Origin: Allobosea lathyri
GTDB lineage: Bacteria > Pseudomonadota > Alphaproteobacteria > Rhizobiales > Beijerinckiaceae
Direction: 5' to 3'
DNA: 64,000 nucleotides
NCBI RefSeq assembly: GCF_900108245.1
Contig: NZ_FNUY01000016.1
Span: forward strand, 27,839 to 91,838
The notes under the pieces are model-generated. The model was not told the DNA's origin and made no database searches. It saw only the letters and a list, made by a program, of their open reading frames with translations. Both the position numbers and the translations under genes were made by a program. Shown in pieces: positions 1 through 9,201 of this stretch; positions within the stretch are counted from its first letter, which is position 1; every line of letters begins with the position of its first letter.

Positions 1-1
1 C

Positions 2-1120
2 GACCTATCAAGCGGCCAGCAAATCTTCGCATTGCTGATCTATTCGACGCTCGCTGGCCTCGTTGGAGCGTTCATTGCCCTGGTATGGCGTGCACTGCGC
101 AACCGCGATGATGCCCGGATAGATCAGCCGTTGTTCGCAATATTCCTGCTTGCGGCATGCCAATGGCCAATTTTCGGCCTGTTCCGACCAAGCTGGGTTC
201 ATTTCGTTGGCTTCATGCACTGTTACGTGCTGCTGGCTCTGGCGCTCGTTGTATGGCTGAACGAGCCGTGGCGATCCGCGCGCCGATTGGACCAGCCGGC
301 GGCGCGGGCAATCCAGGTACTTCTTCTGGCGCAGGTCGCGCTCTTTGTCGGATACGGCGCCCTCTTTGGCGAGACGGGGCTGGGCATGAAGCTGTCCGGG
401 CGCGACGCAGTGTTCGAAGGAAAGAACGGCGTTCGTGTTCGCGTCAGTGCCGGAGAGAAACGAATTTACGACAACGTCGCTGCGATTATCGAGCAGAACT
501 CAAGCCCCGGGGACCGCATTGTCTGCGTGCCCTATTGCGCCGGCTTTCCATTCATGACTGACCGGCAGCCGCTGTTTCGTGAGCACTATGTGGACGATGC
601 GACGCCTTTAGTGTATCCGGGTTGGCTCGACAAGGCTATTGCGCTGACCGACGCGGCGAAACCACCAGTAATCATCGTGTTGGATTGGGCGCCCAATGAT
701 ACCCACACGTCGCGTTTCGACGTCTGGGCTCGCCGCTATATCGACCATATCAACGCCACCTATCCGATTTCCGGACGCTTCGAGATGGGCAGGGTCTGGC
801 TGCGTGACGGCGCAATGCGCCCGCCGCCAACGCGCGTTCCGGTGCTCGACTACGGGCCAAGATCAGCCCGGGTCGGTGTGCCGTTCAATCAGCAGCCCAA
901 CGGCCAGTCTGCGCTATGGATCAAGCTAGATCGCAACATCGGCGGTGGCGCCGTCGTGCGATTGGATGGGCGGGATCTTCCGGCTGTCGTCACCGATGGC
1001 GGGGTCTCGGCATTAGTCCCTGCCGATGCGCTCAAACAGCCCGGCCAACACGAGCTCAAGGTCGTCAATACCCTGCGCAACGCAGAAAGCGATCCGGTGA
1101 CGTTGGTGCTGGACCCCTGA
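2..1120 (+). CDS. Membrane glycosyltransferase-like protein, C-terminal part (5' partial)
   Basis: The frame is open to the first codon of the window, so the N-terminus lies upstream. The visible part begins with three or four hydrophobic membrane segments (about residues 10-125 of the visible part), with a WPIFGLFRPSW stretch between two of them. It then becomes a soluble extracytoplasmic domain of about 240 residues. This layout matches GT39/ArnT-like polyprenyl-phosphate sugar transferases, in which a multi-span membrane domain carries a soluble C-terminal domain. No catalytic motif of that family lies in the visible part, so the function is inferred from topology and from the surface-polysaccharide genes downstream. 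The next gene starts 169 bp later. Confidence 0.6.
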   Translation, partial: DLSSGQQIFALLIYSTLAGLVGAFIALVWRALRNRDDARIDQPLFAIFLLAACQWPIFGLFRPSWVHFVGFMHCYVLLALALVVWLNEPWRSARRLDQPAARAIQVLLLAQVALFVGYGALFGETGLGMKLSGRDAVFEGKNGVRVRVSAGEKRIYDNVAAIIEQNSSPGDRIVCVPYCAGFPFMTDRQPLFREHYVDDATPLVYPGWLDKAIALTDAAKPPVIIVLDWAPNDTHTSRFDVWARRYIDHINATYPISGRFEMGRVWLRDGAMRPPPTRVPVLDYGPRSARVGVPFNQQPNGQSALWIKLDRNIGGGAVVRLDGRDLPAVVTDGGVSALVPADALKQPGQHELKVVNTLRNAESDPVTLVLDP

Positions 1121-1289
1121 CAAGTTCGAGGTTTTCCGCCTCAACGAGAACGCGACATCGGGGCGCGATGCGCAGGGACGGCGAAGCAGCCGCTCGAACG
1201 ATCAGCCGTTGCAATAGGGTCGATCCTCCCATACTGGAACGAGCCACTTCCCGCCCGACCATACGGCGAACATTCGACGGATTCCCAAT

Positions 1290-2297
1290 ATGTCGCGCGA
1301 CACATCCGCCTTTTCAACTGTTTCGGTCGTCATACCGATGTACAATGAAGCGGAGAGTGTCGAGCCTCTCTGCCAGCAGCTCAACGATGTTTTGGGTCAG
1401 GAAGCTTGGGCCTGGGAAGCGATATTCGTCAATGACGGCAGCACCGACGACACCGCTGCGAAGTTGACCGAGCAGGTGCAACGTTTTCCCGAGAGATTCC
1501 GTCTGGTCGATCTCCAGCGCAATTTCGGTCAGACGGCGGCGCTGATGGCGGGTATCGACCATGCCAAGGGCGACATCATCGTGCCAATGGATGGCGACCT
1601 TCAGAACGATCCGAAGGACATCGCGCGGCTCGTCGCCAAGATCGGGGAAGGCTTCGACGTGGTCTCAGGATGGCGTCGAAATCGCCAGGATGCCAGCTTC
1701 CGCCGTGTTCTGCCGAGCCGGATTGCGAACAAGCTCATCTCCGTCATTTCCGGTGTGCACCTCCACGACTATGGCTGCTCGCTCAAGGCCTATCGCCGCG
1801 ATGTGCTCTCGGGGTTCCGCCTCTATGGCGAGATGCATCGCTTCGTGCCGATCTTTGCACGCTGGCAGGGCGCAAAGATCACCGAGATGGTTGTGGATCA
1901 CCACCCGCGCAAGTTTGGTACGTCTAAGTACGGTCTCGAACGCATTTTCAAAGTTCTTCTCGACCTGCTTTTGGTGAAATTCCTGACGCAATACGACACC
2001 AAGCCGATCTATGTGTTCGGGGGCGTTGGCGCGATGTTCTTCGGGCTGAGCGGCGTCGCCGCGATCTACGCGCTCTGGCTAAAATTCGTGAACAACATCT
2101 CTTTCATCCAGACACCGTTGCCTCTCATGGTGATGTTTGGTGCAATGACCGGCATCATGTGCATCCTGCTTGGACTTCTCGCAGAAGTCCTGGTGCGAAT
2201 TTACTTTGAGTCGCAAGGCAAGACACAGTATGCGGTCCGCGCCATTGTCGGTGGCCAGGATGGTGGCGTCGCGCTTCGCGCCGACGGAGAGCAGTAG
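1290..2297 (+). CDS. Family 2 glycosyltransferase, DPM1/GtrB type
   Basis: This 335-residue protein has an N-terminal GT-A domain starting VSVVIPMYNEAES. A nucleotide-sugar binding DGSTDD follows near residue 50, and the DxD-like MDGDLQND motif near residue 95. Two C-terminal membrane helices lie at about residues 230-305. This is the organisation of GtrB/ArnC/DPM1 enzymes, which move a sugar from a nucleotide donor to undecaprenyl phosphate at the inner face of the cytoplasmic membrane. The stop codon is immediately followed by the ATG of the asparagine synthetase gene, so the two are probably co-transcribed. A GtrA-type flippase candidate lies 5 kb downstream. The acceptor and the sugar cannot be told from sequence. 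Confidence 0.88.
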   Translation: MSRDTSAFSTVSVVIPMYNEAESVEPLCQQLNDVLGQEAWAWEAIFVNDGSTDDTAAKLTEQVQRFPERFRLVDLQRNFGQTAALMAGIDHAKGDIIVPMDGDLQNDPKDIARLVAKIGEGFDVVSGWRRNRQDASFRRVLPSRIANKLISVISGVHLHDYGCSLKAYRRDVLSGFRLYGEMHRFVPIFARWQGAKITEMVVDHHPRKFGTSKYGLERIFKVLLDLLLVKFLTQYDTKPIYVFGGVGAMFFGLSGVAAIYALWLKFVNNISFIQTPLPLMVMFGAMTGIMCILLGLLAEVLVRIYFESQGKTQYAVRAIVGGQDGGVALRADGEQ

Positions 2298-4133
2298 ATG
2301 TGCGGCATCGCCGGTTTCGTCGGGCGGGGGAGTGAGACCGACCTCGTGGCGATGATGAATTGCCTCGTTCATCGTGGGCCGGATGGCGAAGGCCGTTTCG
2401 TGGACCATGACAATGCGGTGTATCTCGGCCACCGGCGGCTGGCGGTAATCGACATTGCCCTCGGTCAGCAGCCCATGTGGAACGAGGATGGCCAGGTCGG
2501 CATCGTTTTCAACGGCATGATCTACAACCACGGCGCCTTGCGGACAGAGCTCGTCGCGCGAGGACATGTCTTCCGCAGTCACCACAGCGACACTGAAGTG
2601 CTCGTGCATGGCTGGGAGGAGTGGGGCTTCGATCTCCTCGAGCGGCTGAACGGGATGTTCGCCTTCGCCTTGCTCGACCGGAGGACATCGCGATTGATCC
2701 TTGCGCGCGACCGGTTCGGCGAGAAGCCATTATTCTATGGCAGCGGCGCCGGAGGGACGGTTTTCGCCTCCGAACTCTCGGCGATGCGGGCTCACCCCGA
2801 TCACGCCGACGCGTCGATGGACGTCGCCGCCATCCGCAAGTATCTCGCCTATGGCTTCTTTCCTGCACCGCTGACGCCGTACAAGACGATCTCGAAACTC
2901 CCCCAGGGACATGCACTTGAGATCGACGTTCAGACGCATGAGACGCGCCTGCATCGCTATTGGCGTTTTGCGATCGAGCCCGACGCGCCGCCGCCCGGAA
3001 GCCCCGAGAGTTGGGCGGAAGAGCTGGACGGTCTCTTGACCAACGCAGTTTCGCTGCGGCTCGATAGCGACCGCCCCCTCGGTATCTTCCTGTCGGGTGG
3101 GATCGATAGCAGCGCGATTCTCAGCCACGCGGCCCAGTTGCGGCCACCGGAAAGCATTCAAAGCTTCGCGATCGGATTTAACGAACAAAGCTTCGACGAG
3201 TCCGTCTATGCCAGGCAAATGGCGGCTCATGTGGGCTCCTGTCACCAGACGGAGATGTGTGATCTGGATGCCGCACGCGATCTTCTGACACGACTGCCCT
3301 CGATCATCGATGAACCTCTCGGTGACAGCTCGATCCTGCCCACATATCTGCTTTGCAAGTTCGCGAGACGCCACGTCACCGTCGCCTTGTCTGGCGACGG
3401 GGGCGATGAGCTCTTCGCCGGCTATGACCCGTTCAAAGTGCTTGGGAAGGCAGCCTGGTATCATCGCATGGTGCCCAAACCGGTTCATGGCGCGGTTGCC
3501 GCGCTCGCTGCGCGGATGCCGCCGTCGGAGGCGAATATGAGCCTCGATTTCAAGCTGAACCGCGGGTTGCGAGGCCTTGGCCTCCGCCCGGCCTTGTGGA
3601 ATCCGGTCTGGCTCGGACCCGCCTCCGTTTCAGATATCGAAGGTCTCCTGTCGGAACCAGTGGATATCGAGGATCTCTACAGTGAAGCCGTGGCGGCTTG
3701 GGATGGCTCGGCGAGCAAGGGGCTGATCGACAGGACGCTCGAATTCTATACGAATTTCTATCTCCCTGACGACATCATGGTGAAGACCGACCGGGCCGCC
3801 ATGCGCAACGGGCTCGAAGTCCGCGCACCTTTCCTCGATAATCATGTCGTGGACTTTGCGCGACGGCTGCCCTCGCACGTCAAATTGCGACAGGGCCAAA
3901 CCAAATGGATCCTCCGCCAATCAGCGGCCAGGCGCTTGCCCGCAAATCTGCTTGCGCGACGCAAGAAGGGTTTCGGCATTCCTCTGGCACGATGGCTGCG
4001 CGAAATGCCGGAAGCCGCCATGGCCAAACCGACAATGCTCGAGAGCGGTACCCTGCACCGGCTCTGGCGCGAGCATCGCGACAAGCAACGCGACAACCGT
4101 GGTGCGCTCTGGTGCGCGCTTACATTGGTCTGA
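2298..4133 (+). CDS. asnB: Asparagine synthetase, glutamine-hydrolysing (AsnB family)
   Basis: The 611-residue protein starts MCGIAGFVG, so Cys2 is the expected N-terminal nucleophile of the class II glutaminase domain. The HRGPDGEG and GHRRLAVID motifs of that domain follow. The synthetase domain carries the PP-loop SGGIDSSAI near residue 265 and a second conserved ALSGDGGDELFAGYD block near residue 370. The length fits the AsnB family (about 600-650). Members found inside surface polysaccharide clusters often amidate a sugar carboxylate rather than aspartate, so the substrate here is open. The gene abuts the preceding GT2 gene with no intergenic space, and a 179-bp gap follows it. Confidence 0.9.
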   Translation: MCGIAGFVGRGSETDLVAMMNCLVHRGPDGEGRFVDHDNAVYLGHRRLAVIDIALGQQPMWNEDGQVGIVFNGMIYNHGALRTELVARGHVFRSHHSDTEVLVHGWEEWGFDLLERLNGMFAFALLDRRTSRLILARDRFGEKPLFYGSGAGGTVFASELSAMRAHPDHADASMDVAAIRKYLAYGFFPAPLTPYKTISKLPQGHALEIDVQTHETRLHRYWRFAIEPDAPPPGSPESWAEELDGLLTNAVSLRLDSDRPLGIFLSGGIDSSAILSHAAQLRPPESIQSFAIGFNEQSFDESVYARQMAAHVGSCHQTEMCDLDAARDLLTRLPSIIDEPLGDSSILPTYLLCKFARRHVTVALSGDGGDELFAGYDPFKVLGKAAWYHRMVPKPVHGAVAALAARMPPSEANMSLDFKLNRGLRGLGLRPALWNPVWLGPASVSDIEGLLSEPVDIEDLYSEAVAAWDGSASKGLIDRTLEFYTNFYLPDDIMVKTDRAAMRNGLEVRAPFLDNHVVDFARRLPSHVKLRQGQTKWILRQSAARRLPANLLARRKKGFGIPLARWLREMPEAAMAKPTMLESGTLHRLWREHRDKQRDNRGALWCALTLV

Positions 4134-4312
4134 GCGTTGCGAACGCCGCTGTATTCGACGGCGCCGCACCTTACCCACGAAAGAGCGGCGGATTGACAAA
4201 TGCGTGCCTGGGTGGCGAGGCATTCGTGACATTCGGCTTGCTCTGTGGTCTGGCCAACCGCTAGCGGTTGGCGCCTGTTCACGGCCGCGGTTGTAAAGCT
4301 CGAGGAATAACT

Positions 4313-6436
4313 ATGTCGGCCTTCTGGCGATCCATATCCCGGCCTCTCGTGCTGGACGGGGTGATGTTGGCTTCGCTTGCGCTCGTGGCCATGGGGCTTG
4401 CCACGACAGATGTGCTTTCACCGGTCGGCTGGTCGGCGACGACGCTGAAGGCTCTCTACACGGTAGGGGCGGTCGCACTCATTATGGTCGCCGCCTCGCA
4501 GGTCCTGCAGCGTCGGTTTCGGATCTCGGGCGGGATGGTTACCGCGCTCGCTGGCGTTTTCCTGGCAGGGGCGCTGTTTGGTCTGGCTGCGACGGCTATC
4601 GTGGCGATGCTCCTGATGGCCTCGGCGATTGCCGGCACGGTTGTCACCGGCACGGCGTCCCCGAAGGATTCGGCCTGGCCGATGGGGCAGCGGCTGAGCA
4701 TTGGCCTTGCCCTCGTCACCATCGTCGTCACGTTCCTGAGCCCTTTTCGCGTCAATTTCCCGGGGGCGCATCTGGCCATACTGGCCCTTTTCGCTGCGCC
4801 CATCCTGCACGCCGATATTCGTAGGCAGCTCGGTGCGGATTGGGCGGACATGGTCCGTCCAGCGGTGGTCCCGCAGGATCTGATGCCTCAGGATCGGACG
4901 CGCCAAAGTTGGATGCCGCAAGGCTGGATGCTGCTATGGCGCGTCGCCGCGGTCGCTCTTGCGCTGTTCTTCATGCTGCACGCGGCATTGCCCGAACGGT
5001 ACCACGACGCCCTGGCGGTACACCTTTACGTAGCCTCCTATGTCGCGGCCCACGGCGAATGGTCCTATGATCCTGGCCTGTTCGTGTTCGCGGTCATTCC
5101 GCTCGCCGTCGATTTCCTATACGCGCACGTCTATCTGTTTGCCGGGGAACCGGCGGTCAAGCTCCTGAATTACATAACGTTTCTCGTGATCGTCGCGCTG
5201 ATCCGCGGTGCCGTCGCGCGGCGCTATGGCGCATCTGCAGGGCTGATTGCGGCGCTGCTGTTCGCATCGATGCCACTGACCCTCGTCGAAAGCGCGTCGA
5301 GCTTCATCGAAAATCCGCTGACGATGTGGGTGACGGCTGCCGCGGTCATCATCCTTGATCGAGGGCGTAGCCTGACCCTGCGGGCAGTTGCTGCGGTGAT
5401 GATCGTTCTCGCAGCAGCCGCGCTCAGCAAGGTTCATGGCGCGATCGCCGCAACTCTGCTCGGCCTGTTGGCGACGAGCCTCTATCTCGGGAAGCGTCGC
5501 CGCTCGATCGAATTGCTCGGCCTCGCGGGTTGCCTCGTCCTTGCCGCGGCGACGGCCTTGTCGAGCTACATCCACGCTTATTGGATCTCGGGTAATCCCG
5601 TCTTCCCCTTCTTCAACAATGTGTTCAAATCCCCGTTCTATCAGCCGGTCCAGTTCGTCGACGGGCGCTGGATCAACCGGTTCAAGCTCGATCTTCTCTA
5701 TCAGGCGACGTTCCACTCCGATCATTTTCTCGAAGCCTATAACGGTGCGCTTGGATTCAGTCTGATGGCGTTCCTCGGCACGGGGCTGGTTGCGGCCGTG
5801 ATCTACAGGCAGATGCGCTGGCTGGCGCTCGCCTTCCTGGCTTTCATCTGTGCGATCGGCTTCAGCACGCAGTATCTGCGCTATTTCTATCCAATCCTGC
5901 CGGTTGCGTTCCTGCTGATCGGGCTCGTGGCCTCGCTCTATCTGGTTCGCCCGCGCATGGCGCTTGTCTTCAACCTGGCCGTCGCCGTGGTCCTTTGCCT
6001 CAACGTCTACAAACTGAATGCCGGCGGCTGGATCATGGCGAGCTATGATTTCAGGGTCCTGTTCGATCCTCAGAAGGCCAAACGATACGAGCAGGCGTTC
6101 GTGCCGGAAAAATCGCTCTTGCGGCTGGTCAACCAGCTTCAGGGCCGAAGCTCGCGGGTGTTGCTCAGCGGCGTGAGCTCGGCCGCCCCGCTAGAAGGCA
6201 CGGCGCTCTATACCTCATGGTTCAGCAAGGATTTTTCCGACTCCGGCACTGCGGCCAAATCCGGCGCCGATGTCGAGGCCTATCTGCACCGCGTCAAGCC
6301 GACCTTTATCGTTCATCGTTCGCCGCCGGAACCGAGCTACGCTTTCCATGGTCTGCTGGATGCCGAGATCGGCCGCTTGGGACGCAAGATCGCCACGATG
6401 GGCTCAGTCACGCTTTACGAGGTCCGTCTCCCTTGA
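4313..6436 (+). CDS. Large polytopic membrane protein, glycosyltransferase-like
   Basis: ATG at 4313 is preferred over an in-frame ATG 45 bp upstream because a purine-rich GAGGAA lies 6 bp before it. The 707-residue product has about 12-14 hydrophobic segments and a short soluble tail (last ~130 residues). A conserved-looking loop near residue 230 contains ERYHDALAVHLYVA, and the FPFFNN segment resembles luminal loops of GT39/GT83-like C-family transferases. I infer a polyprenyl-linked sugar transferase acting on the periplasmic side of the membrane, and I cannot assign a sugar. It lies in the same direction as the surrounding polysaccharide genes, and the downstream methyltransferase starts 55 bp after its stop. 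Confidence 0.7.
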   Translation: MSAFWRSISRPLVLDGVMLASLALVAMGLATTDVLSPVGWSATTLKALYTVGAVALIMVAASQVLQRRFRISGGMVTALAGVFLAGALFGLAATAIVAMLLMASAIAGTVVTGTASPKDSAWPMGQRLSIGLALVTIVVTFLSPFRVNFPGAHLAILALFAAPILHADIRRQLGADWADMVRPAVVPQDLMPQDRTRQSWMPQGWMLLWRVAAVALALFFMLHAALPERYHDALAVHLYVASYVAAHGEWSYDPGLFVFAVIPLAVDFLYAHVYLFAGEPAVKLLNYITFLVIVALIRGAVARRYGASAGLIAALLFASMPLTLVESASSFIENPLTMWVTAAAVIILDRGRSLTLRAVAAVMIVLAAAALSKVHGAIAATLLGLLATSLYLGKRRRSIELLGLAGCLVLAAATALSSYIHAYWISGNPVFPFFNNVFKSPFYQPVQFVDGRWINRFKLDLLYQATFHSDHFLEAYNGALGFSLMAFLGTGLVAAVIYRQMRWLALAFLAFICAIGFSTQYLRYFYPILPVAFLLIGLVASLYLVRPRMALVFNLAVAVVLCLNVYKLNAGGWIMASYDFRVLFDPQKAKRYEQAFVPEKSLLRLVNQLQGRSSRVLLSGVSSAAPLEGTALYTSWFSKDFSDSGTAAKSGADVEAYLHRVKPTFIVHRSPPEPSYAFHGLLDAEIGRLGRKIATMGSVTLYEVRLP

Positions 6437-6491
6437 CGCTCCGCGGGCTCAGGTTCATCAACGCGCCTCATTCACGCGGAACAACTCCATA

Positions 6492-7277
6492 ATGGGAATT
6501 GCCGATCTCCTGCGAGAGCCCGCCTTGGCGGGCATCGATGTCGACGGTGTCGAGCGCATGCGGGCGCATCGCGCGGTCATCGACCGCAAACCGATGATCC
6601 GCACGGTCTTCACGGAGATACACCGGCTCATGCTGGGCCTGGAGGCGCAGTATCTGACGGCTCAGGGCGTGCGCCTCGAAATTGGCGCGGGCGTCTGGCC
6701 GATCCGCGAAAGCGATTCTGGCGTGCTGGCCACGGATGTCGTCCCGGCGCCCCATCTCGATCGCGTCGTGGATGCCCAGGCGATGGATTTCGCGGATGGC
6801 AGCGTCAGGAGCGTGTTCGGGCAGCATTGTTTCCACCACCTGCCCGATCCGGAGGCGTTCTTTTCAGAATTGTCGCGCGTCTGTCCGCCGGGGGGCGGAA
6901 CCGTTCTCGTCGAGCCTTATTGGAGCCCGGTCGCCAACCTGCTCTTCAAACGCCTCTTTGCCAGCGAGGACTATGACAAGTCGGCACAAGGCTGGACGAC
7001 CAGCGGCAGCGGGGCGATGAGCGGAGCGAACCAGGCGCTGAGCTACATCGTCTTCGAGCGGGACAGGGATCGCTTCGAGCGCCTGTTCCCGCAGCTCGAG
7101 ATCGTACATCAGGCACCTGTTGCCAACCACGTCCGCTATTTGCTTTCGGGCGGGCTCAATTTTCGGCAGCTCGTTCCCGATTTCATGACCGGGCCGCTCA
7201 AGGGCGTAGAGGCGATGCTCGGTCCGCTGAACCGCATCCTGGCGCTGCATCACGTCATCGTCCTGCGCAAGCGCTAG
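6492..7277 (+). CDS. Class I SAM-dependent methyltransferase
   Basis: The start is taken at ATG 6492 (MGIADLL). An upstream in-frame extension lies inside the preceding gene and has unrelated composition. The 261-residue product shows a Rossmann motif I variant (RLEIGAGVWPI, near residue 60), an acidic strand (LATDVVPAP), the post-II motif (VFGQHCFHHLPDPEAF) and an RVCPPGGGTVLVEP strand. This is the Methyltransf_11 layout. The target is unknown, and the setting suggests modification of a glycan or lipid intermediate. The next gene, a GtrA homologue, starts 8 bp after the stop, so the two are almost certainly in one transcript. Confidence 0.8.
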   Translation: MGIADLLREPALAGIDVDGVERMRAHRAVIDRKPMIRTVFTEIHRLMLGLEAQYLTAQGVRLEIGAGVWPIRESDSGVLATDVVPAPHLDRVVDAQAMDFADGSVRSVFGQHCFHHLPDPEAFFSELSRVCPPGGGTVLVEPYWSPVANLLFKRLFASEDYDKSAQGWTTSGSGAMSGANQALSYIVFERDRDRFERLFPQLEIVHQAPVANHVRYLLSGGLNFRQLVPDFMTGPLKGVEAMLGPLNRILALHHVIVLRKR

Positions 7278-7285
7278 GCGGTCGG

Positions 7286-7678
7286 ATGAGGGCTGCCGCA
7301 CTTTACGTCATCGTCCAGCTCCTCGCTTACGGGCTCGATATCGGGACGTTCGCACTACTCGTCGAGCGCTTTGCCGTTGCGCCGCTCTGGGCGAACATTT
7401 GCGCCAAGGCCGTTGCCGGATGCTTCGCCTTCTTCACGCATCGTCACATCACCTTCGATGCTGCCGCCGGCGGGCGCCTGTCGGATCAGGCGCTGCGGTA
7501 TGTTCTGCTTCTGATTGCGAACAGCGTGGCGTCGTCGGCGATGCTGGCGCTGTTCATGCGCGTCGTCCCTTCGCCCGTGATGGCCAAGATCATTGCAGAC
7601 GTCATCCTGATCGCGGTCAGTTTCAGCCTGTCAAAATCGGTGGTCTTCCGCGGCGCCAAATCCGGGCAGGGGAACTGA
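7286..7678 (+). CDS. GtrA-like membrane protein
   Basis: This 130-residue protein has four predicted membrane helices and the GtrA signature at the second helix junction (FFTHRHITF, near residue 50), followed by a charged loop and two more helices ending SLSKSVVF. GtrA proteins are small four-helix membrane proteins thought to flip undecaprenyl-phosphate-linked sugars to the periplasm for use by GT-C transferases. Such a GT-C candidate lies one gene upstream of the methyltransferase, and a GtrB-like enzyme lies at 1.3-2.3 kb, so all three parts of a GtrABC-type module are present though not adjacent. The spacing to the next gene is 4 bp. Confidence 0.85.
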   Translation: MRAAALYVIVQLLAYGLDIGTFALLVERFAVAPLWANICAKAVAGCFAFFTHRHITFDAAAGGRLSDQALRYVLLLIANSVASSAMLALFMRVVPSPVMAKIIADVILIAVSFSLSKSVVFRGAKSGQGN

Positions 7679-7682
7679 CCGC

Positions 7683-8990
7683 GTGGAACCGGTGAAGACG
7701 GTCGCCGTCACGGGCGCGAGCGGCTATGTCGGGGAGGCGGTCTGTCGCGCATTGACGAAGCGCGGTATCGCGGTCCGGGCACTTTCGCGACGCGATCCCG
7801 GCATAGCCGGTACGCGCTTCGTTGCCTACGATCTCCGGCATGAGCTCGAACCCGGCTTGCTCGCCGGTGTCGATGCCGTCATTCACGCTGCAGCCGAGAC
7901 CTCGCGCGGCGCGGAGCCTGACATCGAGGCTGAAATCGCGGCCCTTCATCGCCTCGCAGACGCGGCCGAGGCTGCATCGGCTCGTTTGATTTTCGTCTCA
8001 AGCCAGACGGCGAGGTCCGATGCTCCGACCGGCTATGGCCGACTCAAGGCAAGCGCCGAACGGATCGTGCTGGACCGCCTCGGGGCGGTTGTCAGACCCG
8101 GACAGGTCTATGGTGGCCCCGAGAAGGGGCTGTGGGGCACCCTAGTGTCGGTGGCGCAGCGCGCGCCGGCGATTCCTCGCTTCATGCCCGAGCCGCGGGT
8201 CCAACCTATACATGTCGATGATCTGGCGGACGCCTTGGTCCTACTGGCCTGTGAAGCTCGACCGAGGCCGCGCGTCTACGCCATAGCGGATCCGCGCTCC
8301 GTCGCGTTCTCGCGTTTCATCCAGCTGGTGGCGATCTCCCGATTCGGGCGCCGGCCGATCCGTGTTCCCGTACCGTTGGCACCGATTATCTGGGCTCTTC
8401 GCGGTGTCGAGAAACTGGGTGTCCGACCGGCTTTCGTAAGGCGTCTTGCCTCGCTGAACGACCTTCCTGCGCTCGACAGTGTAGCGGACATGGCCGAGCT
8501 GATCCCGTATCATCGACGTTTTCCCGACGGCGCCTCTCGCGGTACGTTCTGCCACAGGGGCCTGATCCGGGAAGGGGTCGTTCTGCTCCGTTATGCGACG
8601 GGCAGGGAGCCTGACCGGTGGCTGCTGCGCAGCTACGCGCGTGCGGTCTCGTCCGTCGGCGAAGCCGGGCCGCTGGAGTTGTCCGGCCTGACCCGCCTGC
8701 TGCCAAGGGGGCTGACGCTGTTCGACCAGCCTGCCGCCCGTCGTCGCAACGGCGAACAGGATGCCCTGTCGCGCCGCATTGATCTCGCGCTGCTTCTGGC
8801 CGAGAGTTCGGCGCAGCATGTCGACGGCTTTCTGATGTCGTCCCATACGCCGACACGGCTTGCCCAGATCTTGCAGCTTGGACTGGCGTTGCCGCTCGAG
8901 GCTGTGGGCCGGCTCGCCGATGCCGTGGCCGGGCCGTGGCTCGATCGTGTCAGGCCTCGGCCGATCGAAGGCTCAGACCATCCCGCATGA
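7683..8990 (+). CDS. NAD(P)-dependent epimerase/dehydratase (extended SDR) with long C-terminal extension
   Basis: A GTG start at 7683 sits 4 bp after the GtrA gene. The N-terminal half is an extended SDR: VAVTGASGYVGEAV as the nucleotide-binding GxxGxxG, an acidic YDLRHE strand, VIHAAAETSRG, an SSQTARS strand, and YGRLKASAE in the YxxxK position. After about residue 275 comes a further ~160 residues that I do not recognise, rich in Arg and Leu; typical family members end near 300-330. The last 13 codons lie in a 70-bp sequence repeated at 13302, where the copy reads the same tail with one changed residue. That shows the gene originally ran directly into the GMC oxidoreductase gene now at 13337. 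Confidence 0.8.
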   Translation: MEPVKTVAVTGASGYVGEAVCRALTKRGIAVRALSRRDPGIAGTRFVAYDLRHELEPGLLAGVDAVIHAAAETSRGAEPDIEAEIAALHRLADAAEAASARLIFVSSQTARSDAPTGYGRLKASAERIVLDRLGAVVRPGQVYGGPEKGLWGTLVSVAQRAPAIPRFMPEPRVQPIHVDDLADALVLLACEARPRPRVYAIADPRSVAFSRFIQLVAISRFGRRPIRVPVPLAPIIWALRGVEKLGVRPAFVRRLASLNDLPALDSVADMAELIPYHRRFPDGASRGTFCHRGLIREGVVLLRYATGREPDRWLLRSYARAVSSVGEAGPLELSGLTRLLPRGLTLFDQPAARRRNGEQDALSRRIDLALLLAESSAQHVDGFLMSSHTPTRLAQILQLGLALPLEAVGRLADAVAGPWLDRVRPRPIEGSDHPA

Positions 8991-9014
8991 GGTCGTGATC
9001 ATCGGCACCGGCCC
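8945..9014 (+). repeat. 70-bp direct repeat, left copy (SDR/GMC gene junction)
   Basis: 69 of 70 bases match 13302-13371; the one difference is C at 8982 against G at 13339. That change turns the GMC start ATG into ATC in this copy. The repeat holds the last SDR codons and the first GMC codons. Similarity stops within a few bases of 9018. Confidence 0.95.
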
Positions 9015-9201
9015 CGCGACGCCATCCACCGTCAGCGACTAACCAAGCGAAAGAGCGCCGCTTGCACGTCGCGAGTGTCCATCGTGATGCTCCGGCATGA
9101 AAAAGGTTGGGCCATTGGGCTCGCGTCGCGGGTGCGATGCGGCGGTGGTCGATGCGTTCTAAGCTCCACCGATCCAGCCCAGCGGATCAGGGAGAAGAGC
9201 G

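Noticed and set aside
8945..9014. Target-site duplication of the IS110 element
   Set aside because: 70 bp is far longer than any duplication expected from this family and the second copy is over 3 kb beyond the transposase gene.
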